Below, one piece after another: positions 1 to 7,985 of a stretch of 64,000 nt of DNA (the first letter of the stretch is position 1; every line of letters starts with the position of its first letter). Location of the stretch: the NCBI RefSeq assembly GCF_000243215.1, contig NZ_JH594596.1, positions 989,297 to 1,053,296 of the forward strand. Reading direction: 5' to 3'. This stretch comes from Odoribacter laneus YIT 12061. Its GTDB lineage: Bacteria; Bacteroidota; Bacteroidia; Bacteroidales; Marinifilaceae. Below the pieces are notes generated by a model, which saw nothing but the letters and a program-made list of their open reading frames with translations, ran no database searches and was not told the DNA's origin. The translations under genes and the position numbers were made by a program.

Positions 1-23
1 TAGGGCACGTCCCTAATGTGTAA
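1..23. repeat. Truncated copy of a conserved hairpin repeat (copy 1)
   Basis: The window opens inside a copy of the repeat seen at 66-96 and 4371-4401: TAGGG, loop CACGT, then CCCTAATGTGTAA. The left arm is cut by the window edge. It lies 43 bp before copy 2. Confidence 0.7.
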
Positions 24-65
24 AAGTTGTATATTTACAGATAATGGGAATGCCTGGTGAATAAA

Positions 66-96
66 TTACACATTAGGGCACGTCCCTAGTGTGTAA
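66..96. repeat. Conserved hairpin repeat (copy 2)
   Basis: Inverted repeat with 13-bp arms (TTACACATTAGGG / CCCTAGTGTGTAA, one mismatch) around the 5-nt loop CACGT. It ends four bases before the AGGGAGG-type ribosome-binding site of the M28 peptidase gene, so it would lie in that gene's leader or promoter. The same hairpin is at 4371-4401, also followed by an A-rich, AGGAG-like stretch. Function unknown; operator, leader hairpin or small repeated element are all possible. Confidence 0.75.
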
Positions 97-110
97 AAAG
101 GGAGGTTATT

Positions 111-1751
111 ATGAAAAGATATATGTATGGTTTAGGAATAATGGTGGGGATGTTGGGATGTGTGGTATCTAGGTCTTCAGAGGAAATAGAATTAGCGAAA
201 CGGACTGTTACAATTGAGAAATTGAGACAGCATACAGAAATACTAGCGGATGATTCCTGTCAGGGGAGGAAACCTTTTTCAGAAGGGGCGCAAAGGGCTG
301 TGAATTACATAGCGGGGCAAATGAAAGAAATCGGATTGAAGCCTTTTCGGGGAAATTCTTATTTACAGGAAGTTCCTTTGGTATTGTCGGTCACTGAAGT
401 CTCGCCGGAGATGTGTCTAAGAACTCCAAAACAAAATAGGATTTTACGCAGATCTGATGATTTTATCGCTTTTACCGCAAGGATAGAACCATCCATTGAG
501 ATAGAAGAGGCTGAATTGGTATTTGCAGGTTATGGTATTGTCGCTCCCGAATATGGAAAGAACGATTATGCAGGTATTGAAAATCCCCAAAATAAAATAG
601 CTGTAGTTTTAATTAATGATCCGGGATTGGGGAAAGGGGATGATTCTTATTTTAAAGGGGATGTAATGACTTATTACGGTCGTTGGACGTATAAATTTGA
701 AGAGGGAGCCAGACAGGGATTGAAGGGGGTTTTGATTATTCATGAATCTTATGGAGCCGGTTATCCTTGGAGTGTACCTCAAAATTCTGCAAAAGCGAAG
801 TTGTATATCGATGAAGATCAGCAAAATTATACCTGTGCTTTAACCGGTTGGTTACAGGCTGACGTGGCTGGAACTTTACTGGAAGATTGCGGGTTGGAGT
901 TGGAAAAGTTGAAAGAGGCCGCAAAATTGCCGGAATTCCACCCTTTCTCCTTAAAGTCTTTTGTTTCTGTCTCTCTGAAAAATAAATTTGTAAAACAGAC
1001 AAGTCCCAATGTGATCGGATACATTGAAGGTTCCGGAAAAACTGACGAGAGCATTGTTTACCTGGCCCATTGGGATCATTTGGGATACGGTACTCCGATT
1101 GATGGAGATTCGATCATCAACGGGGCTACGGATAATGCTACGGCTGTAGCTTGGTTACTTGAAACGGCCCGCTGTTTTCATGCCTTAAAGGAAAAACCTC
1201 GCCGGAATGTTATTTTTCTTTCTCCGACCTGTGAAGAAACAGGGTTCTGGGGTACGAAATATTATGTTGATCACCCGCTTTTTCCTATAACAAAAATAGC
1301 TGCTGTTATCAATCTGGACGTCATTCCTTTATGGGGAGAAAATAAGGATGTGACCATAACAGGATATGGACATTCCACTTTGGACGAAAGTGTAGCTGAA
1401 TTAGCTTCTGCTTACGATCGCTACGTCCTGCCAGATCCGGACGCCCATAACGGTATGTTTTACCGTTCCGATCATTTCCCTTTTGTACAGAAAGGGATTC
1501 CTGCGATGTTTGCGAAAGGATGGAATGACAATCGTAGACATGGAAAGGAATGGGCAAAGGAAAAAATCAAGCACTATTGGATAGAAATTTACCATAAGCC
1601 TACGGATCAGACGCATCCGGAAACGGACGATTACGGTGGATTAATGCAAGAAGTAAAATTATTTTTCGATTTGGGTTATCTCTGGGCCAATACGGAAGAT
1701 TATCCCCAATGGAAACCAGAATCTGAATTTGCCCGTATTTTGGAGCGATAA
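111..1751 (+). CDS. M28 family zinc peptidase, exported lipoprotein-like, with PA domain
   Basis: Predicted secreted metalloaminopeptidase of the M28 family, cutting amino-terminal residues from peptides outside the cytoplasm. The N-terminus is a short hydrophobic signal ending in MLGC, which fits a lipoprotein. Residues roughly 120-270 look like the protease-associated (PA) insert. The zinc and catalytic residues of the family are visible: AHWDHLG near residue 320, NGATDNATA near 341, CEETG near 374, NLDV near 404 and SDHFPF near 453. 546 residues is normal for PA-containing M28 enzymes. The start is set by a strong GGGAGG ribosome-binding site six bases upstream. It converges with the lipoprotein at 1928-3721 on a shared hairpin terminator. 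Substrate cannot be told from sequence. Confidence 0.9.
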   Translation: MKRYMYGLGIMVGMLGCVVSRSSEEIELAKRTVTIEKLRQHTEILADDSCQGRKPFSEGAQRAVNYIAGQMKEIGLKPFRGNSYLQEVPLVLSVTEVSPEMCLRTPKQNRILRRSDDFIAFTARIEPSIEIEEAELVFAGYGIVAPEYGKNDYAGIENPQNKIAVVLINDPGLGKGDDSYFKGDVMTYYGRWTYKFEEGARQGLKGVLIIHESYGAGYPWSVPQNSAKAKLYIDEDQQNYTCALTGWLQADVAGTLLEDCGLELEKLKEAAKLPEFHPFSLKSFVSVSLKNKFVKQTSPNVIGYIEGSGKTDESIVYLAHWDHLGYGTPIDGDSIINGATDNATAVAWLLETARCFHALKEKPRRNVIFLSPTCEETGFWGTKYYVDHPLFPITKIAAVINLDVIPLWGENKDVTITGYGHSTLDESVAELASAYDRYVLPDPDAHNGMFYRSDHFPFVQKGIPAMFAKGWNDNRRHGKEWAKEKIKHYWIEIYHKPTDQTHPETDDYGGLMQEVKLFFDLGYLWANTEDYPQWKPESEFARILER

Positions 1752-1871
1752 ACAGGGATTTTTTGTCAAGAGGTAAAATGTTTATTTCTAGTGAGTAATC
1801 TTTCAATCTTTTATGGGAAAAAATAATCGTTCCACTGATGTATCTGGATTTACGGACATTTTTTATAAAAA

Positions 1872-1907
1872 AAGGATGACCAAAATCCTTACATTCTGGT
1901 CATCCTT
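1872..1907. terminator. Bidirectional rho-independent terminator
   Basis: Perfect 11-bp stem (AAGGATGACCA / TGGTCATCCTT) with a 14-nt loop, an A-run on the left and T-rich sequence beyond. Read on the minus strand it is followed by TTTTTTTAT, so it ends the 1928-3721 gene; it can also serve the convergent peptidase gene. Confidence 0.8.
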
Positions 1908-1927
1908 CCCTATAAATTTACCTGTGT

Positions 1928-3721
1928 CTATTCGGCTGCAGGCATAAATATCACTTTTCCGAGCTGTGAGTTATCTACTTGGTGGAAAATCACCTGTTCG
2001 ATATTTTGCTCATTTTGAACGGCTACGTTCCAAGTATTTCCTTGTGCATAGACCGTCATAGGCGAGTTATTGTAAAGGTCGTATAGTACGCCGTTATTGC
2101 CATTGTCACGGAAAATGTTGCCGCCAGGGTTATAATCGTTTCCTTGGGTAAGATTTCCTAAGTTTAGCGAAGGTCCTGTGCCTCCACTGACATTACCGAT
2201 ATTAGTAATACCCCACAGATGGCCTGTAATGGTGTTTCCACTCATATATATTTTTTGACCTCCTCCGGTATTATATATACTGACACCGCTACCCCCGTTC
2301 ATCGGGTTCGAATCCCATTTGTTATTTTCCAGGATATTGTTGATGATGCGAATATCCATTACGCCGTTGGTCGTAATTCCGTATCGGCAGTCGCTCACCT
2401 TGTTTCCTTCAATGAGTACTTTGTTTGAACCTGCGATACTGAGCATATTGTTTACTGCGATCCCTCCATTTGTTGTGATTTCTCCCGGACCGATCACCGT
2501 ATTGCCTATGATTTCCACCTTGTCATCACCTGCTACTGTCACATTAATCTGCGGCCTGTTGCGGGCATTATTAGAATTCTTATAGATGTAGTTATTTTTA
2601 AATAACAAGGGAGTTGTCATATTGGCTCCACCCATAATAGCCGGATAACCGTTTTCAAGGAAATCACATTCAGAAACGGTCATTAATCCGCTACCCCCCA
2701 GATTGATTGCTGCGTAGGAGTCGGTGATTCCTTTGAACGTACATTTTTCGATGGTCAAAGGAATAGAACCGAAGAAGCGGATCGGACATGCTGTAAAAGT
2801 TACATTGCGAATTTCTCCGCCGCCGACTTCCCCTGTAAAATAGAGCGGTGCAGGCACGGAATTATTGTCGTAAGGGAGAATCTCTGCTGAGTTTTCAGGA
2901 GTAAAATCCACCTTACCAAGTATTTTAATTTGGATGTCATGGCAGATTCGGATTTTTTCTCCATCCTCTATCGATAACGTATCTTCTTCGGCAATTATAA
3001 AATTAGCCGTAACTGTATAACCGCCTTCAACGGCTTGCACCCCGGAAGATTCCAGTTTACTTAGATCGGCAAAAGTATACTTGCGTCCTTCTCCGTCGGT
3101 CGTAAAGACGTCGGTAACTTCGAGTTCACATTCTGCTTTTAGGTTTCCCGACTGAGCTGTCACGACGGCTGTTCCGATTACGTGTGCTGTAGCCACTCCT
3201 TTGTCGTCCACTGACAGGACGGCAGGATCGGAGGAATTCCATATAACTTTTTCGGGAAGAATGGCACCTGCTGGTTCTGCTTCAACGCTTAAAGACATGA
3301 TTTGTTCTATGGTGAGGCGTTTTTGAGGAGCTACAATCCGGATGGACTGTGCCTCTACAGGAGTTGCTTTTTGAATAATGCGTAAAGAAGCGATTGCTGT
3401 ACCGGCGGAAATCGTTGCTTTCACTTCCCGGTCTACACTACTCTCTGTTTGCAAAAGCTTGACGGTAATCACGGCAGCTCCCGCCGGACCGCTTTCGGGC
3501 GTAATCTCTACCCAGTCGTTTTCATCCAAAGAAACCGACCACAAAGTTGTAGTAGAAAAGGAGACATCCCGACTCGTCGCGTCATCAGGCGTGAATATAA
3601 TTTCAGAAACATCACCGGACAGGATAATCTGATCCGGAATCTTTTCGTCGTCACTACAGCCTGTAATAAGAGCTAGCAAAGACCACATAAATACTGAAAA
3701 TCGAAGCAGTTTTGTCTTCAT
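1928..3721 (-). CDS. Surface lipoprotein with BACON, Big2-like Ig and right-handed beta-helix domains
   Basis: Exported, probably surface-anchored carbohydrate-binding or adhesive protein. From the chosen ATG (3721) the signal peptide is MKTKLLRFSVFMWSLLALITG followed by the lipid-accepting Cys and an SDDE spacer typical of Bacteroidetes lipoproteins. Residues about 30-120 form a BACON-type domain, about 125-205 a Big2-type Ig domain (IRIVAPQKRLTIEQ...GTAVVTAQSG), and about 290-560 a parallel beta-helix with repeated N-N and I-x-G/N turns (pectate-lyase-like fold). An upstream in-frame ATG at 3775 would add 18 residues before the signal and is less likely. No catalytic residues for a polysaccharide lyase can be assigned. 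Stands alone, with terminator 1872-1907 downstream. Confidence 0.8.
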   Translation of the reverse strand: MKTKLLRFSVFMWSLLALITGCSDDEKIPDQIILSGDVSEIIFTPDDATSRDVSFSTTTLWSVSLDENDWVEITPESGPAGAAVITVKLLQTESSVDREVKATISAGTAIASLRIIQKATPVEAQSIRIVAPQKRLTIEQIMSLSVEAEPAGAILPEKVIWNSSDPAVLSVDDKGVATAHVIGTAVVTAQSGNLKAECELEVTDVFTTDGEGRKYTFADLSKLESSGVQAVEGGYTVTANFIIAEEDTLSIEDGEKIRICHDIQIKILGKVDFTPENSAEILPYDNNSVPAPLYFTGEVGGGEIRNVTFTACPIRFFGSIPLTIEKCTFKGITDSYAAINLGGSGLMTVSECDFLENGYPAIMGGANMTTPLLFKNNYIYKNSNNARNRPQINVTVAGDDKVEIIGNTVIGPGEITTNGGIAVNNMLSIAGSNKVLIEGNKVSDCRYGITTNGVMDIRIINNILENNKWDSNPMNGGSGVSIYNTGGGQKIYMSGNTITGHLWGITNIGNVSGGTGPSLNLGNLTQGNDYNPGGNIFRDNGNNGVLYDLYNNSPMTVYAQGNTWNVAVQNEQNIEQVIFHQVDNSQLGKVIFMPAAE

Positions 3722-3775
3722 AAATCTAAAATTTAAGTAAATAAATAAAAGTCCACCTCTTTTAATATAAATCAC

Positions 3776-4470
3776 CTTTTTTATTTATTTTAAATCAATA
3801 AATTAGAGAAAAATTTGATTACATAAATCTTAAAAATTTATATTTTTAAAAGAAGTTTGACGTTTTTCAACAATAAGGTTTTGGACAAAAATAATGATTT
3901 ACTTTTTATTATGGGGCTTATTCCGAGAAAATATACATCTAAGGTAAATAAAGTTAATTTTACCTCGAAAGAAGGTACCAAGTAAAATTTCTCGTTGGTG
4001 AAAGTGTGAAGAAAATATAGTTCCTTAAAACAGGTATAATTTTTCATCTTTAAAAAATCTTCTTTTCTTGGTTCGAAGAAAGTTTTTGTTTCAAAAATTT
4101 ATTTCTCCCCTCTTTTCATTAGTCCTTCTAAGCCTTTGTACATAATAGGTAAAATAATTGAAGGTTTCCATAGAGTACCCTTTTAACCGGATATATTTTT
4201 GATTATACTCTTAGAAAACAGCATTCGTATCCCAAATTTTTAGCGGTATTTCAATCTACTTGTTTCTTTCTCAATTTCCCCCAAGGGGACGGACCTTTTT
4301 GGCGAAAAACAGGAATCATTCTTCCACCTCCTCCTTCTGCTGGTTTTTGGAGAGTAAAATACGGTGAAAATTACACGTTAGGGCACGTCCCTAATGTGTA
4401 AAAAGAGGAGTTTGCCTGATTGGAGAAGAAGATAGGGAAGCCAATTCAGGGATTGAGAGAATAGGGAAAG
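3776..4470. other. Non-coding AT-rich gap of about 700 bp
   Basis: I see no convincing gene. An open frame of 69 codons on the minus strand (3838-4047) lacks recognisable composition or ribosome-binding site. The only clear signal is hairpin copy 3 at 4371-4401. The gap ends at the left boundary of the island. Confidence 0.5.
4371..4401. repeat. Conserved hairpin repeat (copy 3)
   Basis: Same 31-bp unit as at 66-96: TTACACGTTAGGG, loop CACGT, CCCTAATGTGTAA, with one G-T wobble. It is followed by AAAAGAGGAG, as copy 2 is followed by AAAAGGGAGG, but here no gene follows directly. Confidence 0.7.
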
Positions 4471-4474
4471 AAAA

Positions 4475-4499
4475 AAGGATGACTGCAACAATCATCCTT
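4475..4499 (-). terminator. Terminator after the left tRNA-Phe-like copy
   Basis: On the minus strand AAGGATGA, a 9-nt loop and TCATCCTT are followed by TTTTTT-C-TTT. It lies about 10 bases beyond the 3' end of the tRNA-like sequence at 4509-4613. It differs in sequence from the terminator behind the intact tRNA-Phe at 14450-14471. Confidence 0.75.
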
Positions 4500-4507
4500 C
4501 TTGCTTT

Positions 4508-4561
4508 GTGGTATCACCTGGAATCGAACCAGGGACACAAGGATTTTCAGTCCTTTGCTCT
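4508..4561. repeat. Left attachment repeat (att core, 54 bp)
   Basis: Identical over 54 bases to 14482-14535; begins GTGGTATCACCTGG and ends CCTTTGCTCT on the plus strand. Corresponds to the 3' portion of tRNA-Phe on the minus strand. Identity stops abruptly on both sides. Confidence 0.85.
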
Positions 4562-4613
4562 CTTCGGCTGTCGAAAGCTTCGCTTTCTCCTGCCCCAACT
4601 GAGCTATGCCACC
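4509..4613 (-). pseudogene. tRNA-Phe-like gene with a 32-nt insertion in the D arm
   Basis: The minus strand reads as a complete tRNA-Phe (anticodon GAA, normal anticodon and T arms, acceptor 3' strand TGATACC, then A), but it is 105 nt long instead of 73. The extra bases lie in the D loop between AGTTGG and GAGC and include a perfect 6-bp hairpin, GAAAGC-GAA-GCTTTC. The 5' acceptor strand GGTGGCA has a G-A mismatch with the 3' strand at position 5-68, absent in the intact copy. Most likely a displaced tRNA end completed by unrelated sequence, hence pseudogene; a processed tRNA cannot be excluded. Confidence 0.7.
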
Positions 4614-4873
4614 TTTTGCAGTTATCTTCTTTTGTTCCAGTTTACCTCATGGTTTAACTTGTCAAATAAATGAGAGTATGTTAATACTATTGTTATTTCT
4701 CTCTGTTGTCTTGTTGTTTGTTGCGTAAAAATATACTTTATTTCCTAATTTATCAAATGGGATATTTTCATTTTTGGGTATATAAGTAATCAATTTTTCA
4801 TTTTGTCTCACAAAAAAAAGAGCCGACAAACATATATTTGCCAACTCTTATATATTGCAAAAAGGGTTAGTGC

Positions 4874-5644
4874 TTATTTGTATTCAATTGTAGCTGTTAC
4901 TTCTAATGTTTCAGTTTTGTCTATTGCTTTCATTACAGTGACATATCCGTCTTTGTCAAATTCATATTCATAATTGTAATATTGTGAACTTAATATTAAA
5001 TTCTTATTTTTTGTACCAAAATAGCCAAAGCTGAAAAGTGAGTTGCAGAGTGTTGAACAGTCATAGAAATTTAACCCTGCTGTCTTGTTTTCATTGTTGT
5101 TATATGAGTAAGTATAAACACGATTTTCATAAAAATCACTACCTTCTTCTTTAGTTATATTGCCATCTTCCCAAGTAATCTTGAAATCTTCATAATTACT
5201 CTTTATGTTTATAAGTTGATTGTTCGTATTGTAAGTATAAGTTGTTATTTCATCGTTTTCTCCTTTGTATTTTTCGTTTGAATAAACACTAAGACCATCC
5301 GAATTAAGCAGATAGGTACTTTCATTGGTATAAGGTTTATTGTCACAACGGTCTATGCCTTCTGTATAACAAATAATTTTCTCATCAGTATAAGTGTAAG
5401 TACTTGTATAATACTCTTCCTTTTCTATATCACCTGTTTCTTGTATTATTCTTCCTTGTTTATCATAACTAAAGGTATATACTTCTTTCCAAGTATCACC
5501 TTTTTCCTCTTTATGAGTATATACTATTTTGCTGACTAACTTTTCTCCGTTAGCTCCTCTAACATTATCGTTTTCATCATCTTTTGAACATGACACAAAC
5601 ACCATAGCGACACAAGTCACTAATAACATAAAAATCTTTTTCAT
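4874..5644 (-). CDS. Hypothetical lipoprotein with YD-like repeats
   Basis: Exported protein of 256 residues. Signal peptide MKKIFMLLVTCVAMVFVSC with lipobox VSC, followed by SKDDEND, a Bacteroidetes surface-export type spacer. The mature part repeats Y-[TS]-Y segments such as FSYDKQGRI, YTYTDEKI, YTYNTNNQL, YTYSYNNNEN and YEFDKDGYV, resembling the YD/RHS-style strands of secreted Bacteroidetes lipoproteins; it is too short to be an RHS toxin. First cargo gene inside the left end of the island. The start is 57 bases downstream of a pseudoknotted structured element (5702-5867) transcribed in the same direction. Function unknown. Confidence 0.75.
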   Translation of the reverse strand: MKKIFMLLVTCVAMVFVSCSKDDENDNVRGANGEKLVSKIVYTHKEEKGDTWKEVYTFSYDKQGRIIQETGDIEKEEYYTSTYTYTDEKIICYTEGIDRCDNKPYTNESTYLLNSDGLSVYSNEKYKGENDEITTYTYNTNNQLINIKSNYEDFKITWEDGNITKEEGSDFYENRVYTYSYNNNENKTAGLNFYDCSTLCNSLFSFGYFGTKNKNLILSSQYYNYEYEFDKDGYVTVMKAIDKTETLEVTATIEYK

Positions 5645-5701
5645 AGTAATAAATTATTTAGCACCTATGTTCCCTGTTCGGTAAGTTGTTATAAATAAAG
5701 A

Positions 5702-5867
5702 AAGCGTGGGAACTTAGTTTATTCACTTTGAGGTACGACCAAGCACCCACAGGAAAATAAACAGCCACCCACGCTTAACCTTATATATCACAAATGTGCA
5801 TATACGGCAAGCATGAACGTTTGTACTGCTTATCCTTTCCTGTTAAAATTTGGTCGTTTTCAAAGTG
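5702..5867 (-). ncRNA. Candidate pseudoknotted structured RNA A, upstream of the 4874-5644 lipoprotein
   Basis: Four helices can be drawn. P1a pairs 5724-5731 with 5860-5867 (CACTTTGA/TCAAAGTG). P1b pairs 5735-5742 with 5850-5857 (ACGACCAA/TTGGTCGT). P3 pairs 5749-5756 with 5836-5843 (ACAGGAAA/TTTCCTGT). P2 pairs 5702-5710 with 5768-5776 (AAGCGTGGG/CCCACGCTT). P2 interleaves with P1, giving a pseudoknot. The same order of helices and the same joining bases (GGT between P1a and P1b, CACC after P1b) occur in element C at 7986-8123 with different helix sequences. It could act as RNA (leader or free RNA) or as folded single-stranded DNA. Direction is taken from the downstream gene. Confidence 0.65.
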
Positions 5868-5895
5868 AGGATAAAGCTAAACGCTTCTATTTTAG

Positions 5896-5917
5896 GTAAT
5901 TATATACGAATTAACCT
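5896..5917. repeat. 22-bp sequence repeated in inverted orientation at 8762-8783
   Basis: The block starting GGTAATTATATACG and ending GAATTAACC is found exactly reverse-complemented near 8762-8783. Each copy lies at the upstream side of a structured element (A here, fragment D there). It is itself an imperfect palindrome. It may be a promoter, a protein site or the end of a sub-element spanning 5896-8783. Confidence 0.7.
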
Positions 5918-5925
5918 TGCTAAAT

Positions 5926-5960
5926 AATACCGCTCCTAACAATTAGTTTTGGGCGGTATT
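5926..5960 (+). terminator. Possible terminator hairpin
   Basis: AATACCGC (5926-5933) pairs with GCGGTATT (5953-5960), followed by TTATTTTTG. Read on the plus strand it resembles a rho-independent terminator, but no plus-strand gene precedes it, so the role is uncertain. Confidence 0.4.
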
Positions 5961-6026
5961 TTATTTTTGTTAATAACTTTTCCGCTTTTTTGCGATGAAT
6001 TTTCATACAAACCTGTTATAAGGTAG

Positions 6027-6188
6027 AAAACGTGGTTATGCTATGAACGACTACTTTGATACCTCATAATGTACATACTTGAATTCAAGTACAGCTATTT
6101 CGACTATTCCCCTCAACACGGATGGTCGGTGGTAGCTGTATATCGCAAGATATTTAAGTAACATCTGTTCATAGCATAACCACGTTTT
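6027..6188. repeat. 162-bp nested inverted-repeat element (cruciform)
   Basis: The outer arms, 6027-6048 and 6167-6188, are a perfect 22-bp inverted repeat (AAAACGTGGTTATGC... and its complement). Inside are TACAGCTA/TAGCTGTA (6090-6097/6133-6140), CGAC/GTCG, and a perfect 16-bp palindrome TACTTGAATTCAAGTA (6076-6091). No coding sequence. It lies 48 bp upstream of the transposase gene. Candidate explanations are a small non-autonomous transposable element, a transfer or replication origin, or a regulatory RNA. No target-site duplication is obvious. Confidence 0.7.
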
Positions 6189-6278
6189 TATCTATACCTG
6201 CTATACACAGATAACTGTTTTCCCAAGCAAATTTTCTTGCCAGAGTTATATATAGCAAGAACTATAAACTTTGGTAAG

Positions 6279-7196
6279 ATGAACTTGCAATCTTTTAGCT
6301 CATTATTCGATTTACTACAAGCATTCCCAACGGAACAATCTTGTATCGAACACTACGAAAAACTACGTTGGTCGAATGGAGTTGTCTCTCCCTATGACCC
6401 TTCGTCTAAAGTCTATAACTATGGTAATGGAAAGTATCGTTGTAAGAACACTGGATTGAACTTTAATGTCAAGACAGGTACGTTATTCCAAGATAGTAAA
6501 GTTCCACTGCAAAAGTGGTTTGTAGCAATATGGTTAGATGCTTCCCATAAGAAAGGTATTTCATCTTGTCAGTTATCTCGTGATATTGGCGTTACTCAGA
6601 AAACTGCGTGGTTCATGCTACAACGTATTCGTGAATGCTTCTTTTGCGAGAATAATCATCAGTTAGAAGGAGACGTTGAATTGGATGAAACTTTCGTTGG
6701 CGGTAAAAATCATAATCGTCATGCTAACAAAAAAGTAAAGAAATGCCAAGGTAGGAGCTTCAAAGATAAAACTCCAGTCATGGGTATGCTCGAAAGAGGT
6801 GGAAAAGTAGTATGCCGTGTCGTAAAGAATACCTCAAAGAAAAGCCTTACCGCTCCGATACTCCGAACTATCAAACGTACCGCCACGTTATTTACTGATG
6901 AATGGTGCGGTTATGATACAGTTGGTAAAATATATACCCGATATATCGTTGACCATAGTCACGGACAATACGTTGACGGAGATGCTACCACTAATAGTAT
7001 AGAAGGCTTCTGGTCTATATTGAAACGTGGTATTATTGGTATCTATCATAAGACAAGCCGTAAGCATTTACACAGATACGTTAATGAATTTGTATTCCGT
7101 TACAACACTCGCAAAGTTAGTGATAGTATGAGATTTAATTTGTTACTTTGCAATACGGAATATCGTATAACTTATAAGCAATTGACAAATGGCTAA
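6279..7196 (+). CDS. IS1595 family (ISXO2-like) DDE transposase
   Basis: Transposase catalysing DNA strand transfer. The N-terminal region corresponds to the family's zinc ribbon but keeps only part of it (KYRCKNTG; the first Cys pair is replaced by SPYD). Then come the helix region GTLFQDSKVPLQKWFVAIW and KGISSCQLSRDIGVTQKTAW, and the ISXO2 catalytic core with LDETFVGG (first Asp), FTDEWCGY (second Asp) and NSIEGFWSILKRG. About 305 residues from the ATG at 6279; an in-frame ATG at 6237 would add 14 residues. A 49-residue frame starts inside its last codons. I could not identify clean IS terminal repeats, so it may be a domesticated or decayed copy. Confidence 0.85.
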   Translation: MNLQSFSSLFDLLQAFPTEQSCIEHYEKLRWSNGVVSPYDPSSKVYNYGNGKYRCKNTGLNFNVKTGTLFQDSKVPLQKWFVAIWLDASHKKGISSCQLSRDIGVTQKTAWFMLQRIRECFFCENNHQLEGDVELDETFVGGKNHNRHANKKVKKCQGRSFKDKTPVMGMLERGGKVVCRVVKNTSKKSLTAPILRTIKRTATLFTDEWCGYDTVGKIYTRYIVDHSHGQYVDGDATTNSIEGFWSILKRGIIGIYHKTSRKHLHRYVNEFVFRYNTRKVSDSMRFNLLLCNTEYRITYKQLTNG

Positions 7197-7338
7197 AAAG
7201 AAACAAAATCAAGAAGAAGTCATGAAGATTTTAAGTGGAATCCGTCCAAAACAAAAGGAACAAACTTCTGTTCCTCTCGATGAGTTATTGCTGAAAACGA
7301 TAAACGTTAAGCCACGCAAAACGAGAAAGAAGAAATAA
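7189..7338 (+). CDS. Small basic protein overlapping the transposase end
   Basis: A 49-codon frame starting MAKKKQNQEEVMKIL and ending in a very basic PRKTRKKK tail. Its ATG overlaps the last codons of the transposase (stop at 7194-7196), an arrangement that suggests translational coupling. No known family recognised. The tail-to-tail neighbour at 7346-7909 begins only 7 bp further. Confidence 0.55.
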   Translation: MAKKKQNQEEVMKILSGIRPKQKEQTSVPLDELLLKTINVKPRKTRKKK

Positions 7339-7345
7339 CAGCCTT

Positions 7346-7909
7346 CTAAAATTCGATTTTGGGAGCTTTTTCTTCCGTGGTTTTCTTTATCTTCTTAACC
7401 CAGCACTGCTTTTTGTCACTCCAATAAATACCGTTCTTTTTAAGAATAGCGTCAAAAGCTCTTTGTGATTCCTCATCTTCAAGTCCTGCACTATTCCAAT
7501 CAGTATCGTTATCCCAGCCAGTGCTGGAATTGAAATAATCATTCAAATCAACTTTCCTCTCCGTATAGCTTTCTGCCCGTGGCGTAGGCATAGGTGCTAC
7601 CACTTCTTCAATTTGATAACTCTTTCGGAGTTCTCTTTTTTCTACTGTACGATTGTAGAAGAATAGGGCAAATAATACAAGCGGTATAAGCACGATAGTC
7701 CATAAGACCTTGACGAGTGTATCACTTTCTCCTTTTTCTTTCTCTAAATGCTTGGAACATGCTAATACAATCAGTCCTACGATACCCCAGAATATAGATA
7801 GGAAGAACCAGTTTACAGAATTGCGTCCTTTTCGGGATGCTAATACAGCGGTGGCGATGGAAATGCCCAGTCCACACAAAATACAGAATAAACCTACAAA
7901 AAGTTCCAT
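7346..7909 (-). CDS. Hypothetical small membrane protein
   Basis: 187 residues. Helices at about 3-23 (LFVGLFCILCGLGISIATAV), 32-50 (WFFLSIFWGIVGLIVLAC) and 69-86 (VLWTIVLIPLVLFALFFY), followed by a hydrophilic, acidic C-terminal domain with W-rich patches (GWDNDTDWN, GIYWSDKKQCWVKKIKK). Cytoplasmic tail likely. I do not recognise a family. The gene lies 76 bases downstream of structured element C (7986-8123), which is read in the same direction. Confidence 0.7.
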   Translation of the reverse strand: MELFVGLFCILCGLGISIATAVLASRKGRNSVNWFFLSIFWGIVGLIVLACSKHLEKEKGESDTLVKVLWTIVLIPLVLFALFFYNRTVEKRELRKSYQIEEVVAPMPTPRAESYTERKVDLNDYFNSSTGWDNDTDWNSAGLEDEESQRAFDAILKKNGIYWSDKKQCWVKKIKKTTEEKAPKIEF

Positions 7910-7985
7910 AATGGCGAATTTTTAACGAGTAACTCTGTAGGCAACCGATGAGAGTATATTTTTACCAATGTTACTAATAACAGAA

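Noticed and set aside
3838-4047. Minus-strand frame of 69 codons
   Set aside because: AT-rich sequence giving Lys/Leu/Phe-rich peptide without family or promoter.
6279-7196. Complete insertion sequence with ends
   Set aside because: No matching terminal repeats with target duplication directly around the transposase; only the distant 22-bp pair.
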